Below the pieces are notes generated by a model. It saw only the letters and a list, made by a program, of their open reading frames with translations. It was not told where the DNA came from and made no database searches. This document shows, piece after piece, positions 55,619 to 61,940 of a DNA stretch of 64,000 nucleotides (its first letter is position 1; each line of letters opens with the position of its first letter). Both the position numbers and the translations under genes were made by a program. This DNA is from Oscillospiraceae bacterium (lineage in GTDB: Bacteria; Bacillota; Clostridia; Oscillospirales; Oscillospiraceae): positions 1 to 64,000 of the forward strand of contig JAAWQX010000004.1 in assembly GCA_022800755.1 (NCBI GenBank). The letters run 5' to 3'.

Positions 55619-56458
55619 ATGGTAAGAATCATTGATATGCAGCCGCTGAACCCCACGCTGACGAAGATCACGCTGGAAGCGCCTCATATTGCAAAGAAAG
55701 TGAAAACCGGCCAGTTCGGCATTCTGCGCGTGGATGAGGACGGCGAGCGCTTCCCCCTGACCATTGAAGACTGGGACCCCGAAGCGGGTACCATCTGCTT
55801 CATTTTCCAGGTGGCGGGCGGCTCCACGGAGCGTTTGAATCACAAAAAGCCCGGCGAGTACATCGCGGATGTGGTCGGCCCTCTGGGCAACCCCACGGAG
55901 CTGGACGGCGAGACCATCTGTGTGGTGGCGGGCGGCTCCGGCTGCGCCATCGGCTTCCCCGTGATCCGGGAACTGCATAACCGGGGCAAGGATGTGGACG
56001 CGGTCATCGGCTTCCGCAACAAAGACCTGGTCATCCTGGAGGATGAGATCCGCGCCCTGACCACCAACTGCGTGGTCATGACCGACGACGGCAGCTATGC
56101 CACCAAAGGTCTGGTGACCGAGGGCCTGCAAAGCCTGATCGACCAGGGCCGCAAGTACGACAAAGTCATCACCCTGGGCCCCCTGCCCATGATGAAGTTT
56201 GTTTGCCAGCTGACCAAGAAGTACGACATCAAGACCCTGGCGTCCATGAACCCCATCATGGTGGACGGCACCGGCATGTGCGGCGGCTGCCGCCTGACCG
56301 TGGGCGGCGAGACCAAGTTCGCCTGTGTGGACGGCCCCGAGTTCGACGGCCACCTCATCGACTTCGACGAGGCCATGTGCCGCAGCACCATGTACGCTGA
56401 TTTCGAGAAGAAAGAGCGGGACGAAGCCTGCAACCTGTTTAAAATGGAGGTAAAGTAA
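55619..56458 (+). CDS. nfnA: NADH-dependent ferredoxin:NADP+ oxidoreductase, alpha subunit (NfnA/SudB)
   Basis: A 279-aa FAD/NAD-binding protein of the dihydroorotate-dehydrogenase electron-transfer type. It has an N-terminal FAD barrel (GQFGILRVDEDGERFPLTI), a nucleotide domain (VVAGGSGCAIGFPVIREL) and a late [2Fe-2S] site with Cys221, Cys224, Cys236 and a likely Asp216 (MVDGTGMCGGC). It is the NADH side of the electron-bifurcating Nfn enzyme that links ferredoxin and NADH to NADP+. The start at 55619 follows GGAGGT. The gltA-like nfnB gene starts 1 bp after its stop. Confidence 0.94.
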   Translation: MVRIIDMQPLNPTLTKITLEAPHIAKKVKTGQFGILRVDEDGERFPLTIEDWDPEAGTICFIFQVAGGSTERLNHKKPGEYIADVVGPLGNPTELDGETICVVAGGSGCAIGFPVIRELHNRGKDVDAVIGFRNKDLVILEDEIRALTTNCVVMTDDGSYATKGLVTEGLQSLIDQGRKYDKVITLGPLPMMKFVCQLTKKYDIKTLASMNPIMVDGTGMCGGCRLTVGGETKFACVDGPEFDGHLIDFDEAMCRSTMYADFEKKERDEACNLFKMEVK

Positions 56459-56459
56459 G

Positions 56460-57848
56460 ATGGCGAATATGTCTATGACGAAAAACCCCATGCCCTCTCA
56501 GGACCCCAAGGTCCGCGCCCGGAACTACGACGAAGTCGCCCTGGGCTACTCCGAGGAACAGGTAAAGGACGAGGCGGCTCGCTGCCTCAACTGCAAGGTC
56601 CCCCACTGCGTGGAGGGCTGCCCGGTCAATCTGAATATTCCCAGCTTCATCAAGGCCGCCGGCGAGGGTGACTTTGACGAGGCGTACCGCATCATCTCCA
56701 TGGATTCTTCCCTGCCCGCAGTCTGCGGCCGCGTGTGTCCCCAGGAGACCCAGTGCGAATCCCGCTGCGCCCGGGGCATCAAGGGCGAAAGCGTCGCCAT
56801 CGGCCGCATCGAGCGGTTTGTGGCGGATTACCACAACTCCAAGCCCGCTGACGCTGTGGCGAAGCCCGAATCCAACGGCCATAAGGTCGCCGTGGTCGGC
56901 TCCGGCCCCGCCAGCCTGACCTGCGCCGGCGATCTGGCCAAGCGCGGCTACGCCGTGACCGTGTACGAGGCCCTGCACACCCCCGGCGGCGTGATGGTCT
57001 ACGGCATCCCCGAGTTCCGTCTGCCCAAGGCCATCGTGGCCCGGGAGATTGACGGTCTGCGCGCCCTGGGCGTGGAGATTTTGACGGACATGGTCGTTGG
57101 CAAGGTCGTGGACGTGAACGAGCTGTGCCAGGAGTACGACGCGGTGTTCATCGGCTCCGGTGCGGGTCTGCCCATGTTTATGCATATCCCCGGGGAGAAC
57201 CTGAAAGGCGTTTATTCCGCCAACGAGTTCTTGACCCGTATCAATTTGATGAAAGCCTATCAGCCCGGCTCCCACACCCCCATCAAGCACCCGAAGCGGG
57301 CCGCGGTCATCGGCGGCGGCAACGTGGCCATGGACGCCGCGCGCTGCGCGCTGCGTCTGGGCGCGGAGGAAGTGAGCATCGTCTACCGCCGGGGCATGGA
57401 CGAACTGCCCGCCCGTAAGGAAGAGGTGGAGCACGCCCAGGAAGAGGGCATCGTGTTCCGCACCCTGCGCAACCCCGTGGAGATCATGGGCGACCCGAAA
57501 GTGGGCGTTGACAAGATCAAGTGCCAGGTCATGGAACTGGGCGAGCCAGACGAAAAAGGCCGCCGCAAGCCCATCCCCGTGGAGGGCAAGTTTGAGGAAC
57601 TGGACGTGGATGTGGTCATCATGGCCCTGGGCACCAGCCCCAACCCCCTGATCCGCAAGACCACCGAGGGTCTGGAGTATACCAAGAAGGGCGGCATCGA
57701 CGCGGACGAGGCCACCGGCCAGACCTCTTTGGAGAACGTGTTCGCCGGCGGCGACGCGGTCACCGGCGCGGCCACGGTCATTCTGGCCATGGGCGCGGGC
57801 AAAAAAGCGGCCGCGGCCATCGACAATTATATTAAAAGCAAAAAGTGA
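56460..57848 (+). CDS. nfnB: NADH-dependent ferredoxin:NADP+ oxidoreductase, beta subunit (NfnB/GltA-like)
   Basis: A 462-aa flavoprotein of the glutamate-synthase small-subunit family. N-terminal Fe-S segment (RCLNCKVPHCVEGCPVNLNIPSFI and CGRVCPQETQCESRCARG), then an FAD site (VAVVGSGPASLTCAGDLAKRGYAV), an NADPH site (AAVIGGGNVAMDAARCALRLGAEEV) and the C-terminal NVFAGGDAVTGAATVILAMGAGKKAA. Immediately behind nfnA with no glutamate synthase large subunit nearby, it is best read as the bifurcating FAD subunit of NfnAB. GGAGGT in the end of nfnA serves as its ribosome-binding site. Confidence 0.94.
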   Translation: MANMSMTKNPMPSQDPKVRARNYDEVALGYSEEQVKDEAARCLNCKVPHCVEGCPVNLNIPSFIKAAGEGDFDEAYRIISMDSSLPAVCGRVCPQETQCESRCARGIKGESVAIGRIERFVADYHNSKPADAVAKPESNGHKVAVVGSGPASLTCAGDLAKRGYAVTVYEALHTPGGVMVYGIPEFRLPKAIVAREIDGLRALGVEILTDMVVGKVVDVNELCQEYDAVFIGSGAGLPMFMHIPGENLKGVYSANEFLTRINLMKAYQPGSHTPIKHPKRAAVIGGGNVAMDAARCALRLGAEEVSIVYRRGMDELPARKEEVEHAQEEGIVFRTLRNPVEIMGDPKVGVDKIKCQVMELGEPDEKGRRKPIPVEGKFEELDVDVVIMALGTSPNPLIRKTTEGLEYTKKGGIDADEATGQTSLENVFAGGDAVTGAATVILAMGAGKKAAAAIDNYIKSKK

Positions 57849-57860
57849 AATAAATAACGT

Positions 57861-57889
57861 TTGACAGAATCGGGAAACCGTGATACACT
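57861..57889 (+). promoter_or_regulatory. SigmaA promoter with no gene before the next terminator
   Basis: TTGACA at 57861-57866, 17 nt, TACACT at 57884-57889. Its start site would be about 57896, and a terminator follows at 57968-58006. Confidence 0.75.
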
Positions 57890-57895
57890 GTATTT

Positions 57896-58006
57896 AGATT
57901 TGTTGAAACTGCAATAAAATCGATCATTTCCATTCCCTTCTTTCATACATTTTTATCCCTCTTGCAGCATATCCCCCCGGATGCGTCCGGGGGGATATGT
58001 CTTTTT
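57896..58006 (+). ncRNA. Candidate small RNA or attenuated leader, about 110 nt
   Basis: Bounded by the promoter at 57861 and the strong terminator at 57968-58006, with no credible open frame inside. It could be an independent small RNA or the aborted leader of the pilus-like operon whose first gene starts at 58148. The assignment rests on these two signals only. Confidence 0.45.
57968..58006 (+). terminator. Strong intrinsic terminator downstream of nfnB
   Basis: Perfect 14-bp arms CATATCCCCCCGGA (57968-57981) and its complement (57986-57999), loop TGCG, then TCTTTTT. Confidence 0.93.
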
Positions 58007-58048
58007 GTGGAAAAGGTTCCGATTTTTGCCGAAAACGGGAAAAAAGTC

Positions 58049-58078
58049 TTTTCAGAACTGGGGAGAATGTAGTATAAT
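58049..58078 (+). promoter_or_regulatory. Promoter of the pilus-like operon
   Basis: TATAAT at 58073-58078 with a weak TTTTCA at 58049-58054 (18-nt spacer), about 70 bp upstream of the first gene. Confidence 0.6.
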
Positions 58079-58147
58079 GGCCGTATATGCAAGCATGTAA
58101 ACGACAAAAAAGACGCAAAAATACCTGTATCGAGAACGGAGAGAACC

Positions 58148-59182
58148 ATGGCGAAAGTGATTTCAAACGAGGCTTTGGCGTCGGTGACGCTGGAACTGTC
58201 CATGCTGCTGCACGCGGGTGTGGGCGTCAGCGACGCGCTGGATTTGCTGTCCAGGGAGAAAGATTACGCTTCCGTGCTGGGGGACATGCCCCGGTGGGCG
58301 GATGACGGTCTGTCGTTGGCCCAGTGCTTCAAACGCAGCGGAAAATTCCCGTCCTATGTGTGTGGCCTGCTGGAGGTAGGCGAGCGCGCGGGACGCACGG
58401 AAGAGGCGCTGGAAGCGTTGTCCCGGTATTACGACAGCCGGGGGCGCCAGGAACGCCGGATGCGCAGCGCGCTGCTGTATCCCGCCGTGATGCTGGTGCT
58501 GATGCTGGTGATTATCGGGGTGCTGCTGGTGAAAGTGCTGCCGATTTTTGACGATGTATACGCCTCTTTGGGCAGTCAATTGACCGGCGTAGCGGGCGGC
58601 TTGCTGCTGGTGGGCCGGTGGCTGGACCGGGCGATGCCGGTGCTTTGGGCTGTTTTGGCGGTGCTGGCGGTGTTTTTCTTTGGCTTCGCGGCCGTGGGCG
58701 GCTTCCGGGCCAAGGTGCTGAGCCTTTGGCGTGGCCGCCGGGGGGATAAGGGCGTATCGCGGAAAATGAATACCGCCCGGCTGGTGCAGGCGCTGTCCAT
58801 GGGCATGTCCAGCGGCATGGGGATGGAGCAGTCCTTGGAACTGGCGGCGGAACTGCTGACGGATGTGCCTGACGGAAAGGAACGGTGTCTGGCTTGTCTG
58901 GCCCGCATGGAGCAGGGCGAGCCGTTTGGGGAAGCCATGACCAACAGTGAGCTGCTGCCCCGGTCGGCCATCCGGTTTTTGGAACTGGGCCAGCGCAGCG
59001 GCACCATGGATCAGGCCCTGGAAAAGCTTGCACAGGGATTGTCCGAGGACAGCGAATACGCCGTGGACGCCATGCTGAGCCGCGTGGAACCGGCGCTGGT
59101 ACTGGTGTGCGCGCTGCTGGTGGGGCTGATCTTGCTGTCGGTGATGCTGCCGCTGATGCACATTCTGTCTGCCATTGGGTGA
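58148..59182 (+). CDS. PilC/GspF-type inner-membrane platform protein
   Basis: A 344-aa T2SS F-family protein, the membrane platform of type IV pili and type II secretion systems. Two repeated F domains are visible: ASVTLELSMLLHAGVGVSDALDLL ... GLLEVGERAGRTEEALEALSRYY, and a second copy TARLVQALSMGMSSGMGMEQSLELA ... RFLELGQRSGTMDQALEKLAQ. Each is followed by membrane helices (about 107-135, 160-185 and 315-342). It is the first gene of a six-gene operon ending in pilT. A GAGAACGGAGAG ribosome-binding region precedes it. Confidence 0.9.
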   Translation: MAKVISNEALASVTLELSMLLHAGVGVSDALDLLSREKDYASVLGDMPRWADDGLSLAQCFKRSGKFPSYVCGLLEVGERAGRTEEALEALSRYYDSRGRQERRMRSALLYPAVMLVLMLVIIGVLLVKVLPIFDDVYASLGSQLTGVAGGLLLVGRWLDRAMPVLWAVLAVLAVFFFGFAAVGGFRAKVLSLWRGRRGDKGVSRKMNTARLVQALSMGMSSGMGMEQSLELAAELLTDVPDGKERCLACLARMEQGEPFGEAMTNSELLPRSAIRFLELGQRSGTMDQALEKLAQGLSEDSEYAVDAMLSRVEPALVLVCALLVGLILLSVMLPLMHILSAIG

Positions 59183-59188
59183 GCGGCT

Positions 59189-59524
59189 ATGATGAGACGA
59201 AGAAAATGGGAACGGCTGCGGCAGGCGGCGCTATTCCTGCTGCCCATCGCGGCGGCGGCCGTGGTGCTGCTGTTCGCCGCGGTATTGAACACCATGGACG
59301 CGGACCGTTGTGCGCTTGGTGCAGCTTTGCAGGAGCAGGCGATCCGCCGGGGCTGTACTGCCTGTTACGCGGCGGAGGGGATGTATCCCCCCAGCCTGGA
59401 CTACCTGCGAACCCGTTACGGGGTGCAGATCGATGAGACCCGGTACGCTGTAGGCTATTCGGTGATCGGGGAAAAGAAGCTGATGCCTGATATTACGGTT
59501 ACGGTACTGGAGAACGATGCATGA
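59189..59524 (+). CDS. Small membrane protein of the pilus-like operon (1)
   Basis: A 111-aa protein with a basic N-terminus, one membrane helix (about residues 12-34) and a short outside domain with a CTACYAAEGMYPPSLDYLRTRYGV motif. CYAAEG-type segments resemble pseudopilin turns, but no prepilin peptidase site is clear. It starts 6 bp after the PilC-like gene and overlaps the next by ATGA. Probably a minor pilin-like structural part; this is inferred from context. Confidence 0.6.
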   Translation: MMRRRKWERLRQAALFLLPIAAAAVVLLFAAVLNTMDADRCALGAALQEQAIRRGCTACYAAEGMYPPSLDYLRTRYGVQIDETRYAVGYSVIGEKKLMPDITVTVLENDA

Positions 59525-60000
59525 GACACAAACACCATTTCGGAGGGTTGAGCGCCCTGTTGCTGCTGGGCGTGTTCGCGGTATGCGTACTGGTGGTGCT
59601 GCTCACGGGGGCGGAGGCCTATCAACGGCTGAACCAGCGGGACCGGGCGGCGTACGACACCCGCACGGCGGGGCAGTACATCACCACCAAGCTGCGGCAG
59701 GCGGACCGGCTGGACTGCGTAGCGGTGGCCCGCTTCGGCGACGGCGACGCGCTGCTGCTTTACGAGGACACGGACGGGGAACAGTACGTGACCCGGGTGT
59801 ATACCTATGACGGATATTTGATGGAACTGCATTCCGGGGCGAAGGACGAGCCGAACCCGGCGACGGGCGAGCGTCTGCTGCCCCTGGCGGAACTGGATAT
59901 TGAGCGCCACGGCGGGCTGGTGACGGTCCGGTGGGGCGAAGAAGATACGCAGACCGCGGTTTCCGTGAAGCTGCGCTCCGGAGAGGAGGCGGCGGCATGA
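59521..60000 (+). CDS. DUF4860-like pilin-type membrane protein
   Basis: A 159-aa protein with a short basic N-terminus (MRHKHHFGG), one membrane helix (about 9-31) and an extracytoplasmic domain with VRW and VYTYDGYLMEL strands. The size, the GGLSALLLLGVFAVCVLVVLLTGAEAYQRL start and the position fit DUF4860 proteins found in clostridial pilus-like loci. It is coupled to both neighbours by ATGA overlaps. Confidence 0.65.
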   Translation: MRHKHHFGGLSALLLLGVFAVCVLVVLLTGAEAYQRLNQRDRAAYDTRTAGQYITTKLRQADRLDCVAVARFGDGDALLLYEDTDGEQYVTRVYTYDGYLMELHSGAKDEPNPATGERLLPLAELDIERHGGLVTVRWGEEDTQTAVSVKLRSGEEAAA

Positions 60001-60452
60001 GAAGCAAAGCGCCTTTGATGCTCATGGAGCAGATGGTGATGCTGCTGGTATTCGCGCTGGCGGCGGCGCTGTGCCTGCGGGCCTTTTTCAAGGCGGACGA
60101 GATATCGAAACAAAGCGAAGTGCGGGACCACGCGGTGATGCTGTGCCAGAACGTGGCGGAGACCATCAAGGACAGCGCGGAGACGAACAATCAATTGGTG
60201 CTGTCAGCAGTGGCGTCCCGGCTGGACGCGGACGCGCGGGATGCGGATATGGGGTTTACGCTGCTGTATAACGCGGCCTGGACCCGGGCGGAAACGCCGG
60301 CGGAGACCGCTTACAGCCTGGACGTTGTGAGACTGAACAGCGAAGTTCCCGGCCTGGGAACGGCGCGGGTCACGGTGACGGACAGCGAAAACGGCGCTGA
60401 ACCGTTGTTTTCCGTCGATGTGTCGTGGCAGGAGGTGAGCGCCTATGCGTAA
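59997..60452 (+). CDS. Small membrane protein of the pilus-like operon (2)
   Basis: A 151-aa protein: short basic N-terminus, membrane helix (about 9-30), then a soluble domain with helix and strands. The start at 59997 overlaps the preceding stop (ATGA); 22 more codons upstream overlap the previous gene and are dropped. It is pilin-like in layout (basic start, hydrophobic helix continuing into an amphipathic stretch FKADEISKQSEVRDHAVMLC), but no family is recognised with confidence. Confidence 0.6.
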   Translation: MRSKAPLMLMEQMVMLLVFALAAALCLRAFFKADEISKQSEVRDHAVMLCQNVAETIKDSAETNNQLVLSAVASRLDADARDADMGFTLLYNAAWTRAETPAETAYSLDVVRLNSEVPGLGTARVTVTDSENGAEPLFSVDVSWQEVSAYA

Positions 60453-60810
60453 GCGGGACAACTGGAATTACGCGCCCCCGGCGGTGGGCGGCGCGTCGCT
60501 ACTGGTGATCTTCGCGGTGCTGTGCCTGACGGTGTTCGCGGTTTTGAGCCTGTCTACCGCCCGGGCGGATGACCGGCTGAGCCAGGCCAGCGCCCAGGCC
60601 TCGGCGGATTACTACGCGGCGGACTGTGAGGCCCAGGAGATTTTAGCCCGTCTGAGAGATGGCGAGCTGCCCATGGGCGTGACCTACGGCGGCGACCTTT
60701 ATACCTATGAATGCCCCATTTCGGAGACCCAAAGCCTGCATGTGGAAATCTTTTTGCGGGATGGCGTATACACGGTGCTGCGCTGGCAGGCGGCGGCTCA
60801 GACAGAATAA
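60445..60810 (+). CDS. Small membrane protein of the pilus-like operon (3)
   Basis: A 121-aa protein with one membrane helix (about 14-38) running into an Ala-rich amphipathic segment (LSTARADDRLSQASAQASADYYAADCEAQEIL) and a small C-terminal domain. The layout matches minor pilins and PilX-type proteins, without a recognised cleavage site. It overlaps the previous gene by 8 bp and is followed by pilT after 19 bp. Confidence 0.6.
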   Translation: MRKRDNWNYAPPAVGGASLLVIFAVLCLTVFAVLSLSTARADDRLSQASAQASADYYAADCEAQEILARLRDGELPMGVTYGGDLYTYECPISETQSLHVEIFLRDGVYTVLRWQAAAQTE

Positions 60811-60829
60811 GAGAGGATTGGAAGAAACT

Positions 60830-61888
60830 ATGGGAGAATTGCTGGATTATTTGAAGTACGCGGTCAAGGACCGGGCATCGGACGTATTCATCGTGGCCGG
60901 CGGGCCGGTGTGCGAGAAGCTGGACAAGCAGGTCCACGCCCTGGGCAAGGAAAAGCTGCTGCCGGTGGATACCTCCCGGCTCATCACGGACATCTATGCC
61001 CAGGCGGGGCGGCCCATGAACCTGTTTTTGGAGCGGGGGGACGATGATTTCTCGTTCTCCGTGCCGGGCTTGGCCCGGTTCCGGGTGAATACGTACCGGC
61101 AGCGGGGTTCCATGGCGGCGGTGATCCGCGTGGTGCAGTTCGGCATCCCCAACTGGGAGGAACTGAATATCCCGCCCCAAGTCATGGAACTGGCGGAAGC
61201 TACCAGCGGCCTGGTGTTGGTGTCCGGCACCGCGGGCAGCGGCAAATCCACCACCCAGGCGTGCGTCATCGACCGCATCAACTGCACCCGCCGGTGCCAT
61301 ATCATCACCATGGAAAACCCCATTGAGTATCTCCACCGCAACGAGCAGAGCATTGTGAGCCAGCGGGAGATTGCCATTGACACGGTAGACTACCATTCCG
61401 CCCTGCGCGGCGCGCTGCGGCAGGCGCCGGACGTGCTGCTGCTGGGCGAGATGCGGGATCACGAGACCATCCGCACTGCCATGACCGCTGCGGAGACCGG
61501 GCATCTGGTCATTGCCACGCTGCACACCAAAGGCGCGGTGAACACCGTTGACCGCATCGTGGACGCGTTCCCCAGCGAGCAGCAGGGGCAGATCCGGGCC
61601 CAGCTGAGCATGGTGCTGAAAACGGTGGTATCCCAGCAGCTTCTGCCGGGGACTGACGGCCGGCTGACCCCGGCGTTTGAAATCATGCATACCAACAGCG
61701 CCGTCCGCAGCTTGATCCGGGACAGCAAAAGCCATCAGATCGATAATGTCATCAGTTCCGGCAGCGCGGAGGGCATGATGTCCATGGACCAGTCCATTTT
61801 GAAGCTGTACCAGCAGGGCCAGATCACAAAAGAGACTGCCCTGGAATACGCGGACAATCCGGACCAGATGAAACGCAGAATGGACTGA
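60830..61888 (+). CDS. pilT: PilT-type pilus retraction ATPase
   Basis: A 352-aa secretion ATPase of the PilT group. The N-terminal domain is DVFIVAGGPVCEKLD; Walker A GTAGSGKST is at about 133-141, the Walker B region VLLLGEMRD at about 202-210 and the His box GHLVIATLHT at 224-233. A C-terminal AVRSLIRDSKSHQIDN is close to the PilT-specific retraction motif. It should depolymerise or power movement of a pilus-like fibre. The start at 60830 has a moderate GGATTGGAAG upstream. It is the last gene of the operon, and no PilB-type assembly ATPase lies beside it. Confidence 0.9.
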   Translation: MGELLDYLKYAVKDRASDVFIVAGGPVCEKLDKQVHALGKEKLLPVDTSRLITDIYAQAGRPMNLFLERGDDDFSFSVPGLARFRVNTYRQRGSMAAVIRVVQFGIPNWEELNIPPQVMELAEATSGLVLVSGTAGSGKSTTQACVIDRINCTRRCHIITMENPIEYLHRNEQSIVSQREIAIDTVDYHSALRGALRQAPDVLLLGEMRDHETIRTAMTAAETGHLVIATLHTKGAVNTVDRIVDAFPSEQQGQIRAQLSMVLKTVVSQQLLPGTDGRLTPAFEIMHTNSAVRSLIRDSKSHQIDNVISSGSAEGMMSMDQSILKLYQQGQITKETALEYADNPDQMKRRMD

Positions 61889-61908
61889 AAACACCTGAAA
61901 AAGAAACG

Positions 61909-61937
61909 AAAGGCACCGCAAAAGCGGTGCCTTTTGT
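61909..61937. terminator. Bidirectional terminator pilT / histidine kinase
   Basis: Arms AAAGGCACCGC (61909-61919) and its complement (61924-61934) around AAAA, with a T-tail. Confidence 0.9.
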
Positions 61938-61940
61938 TAT

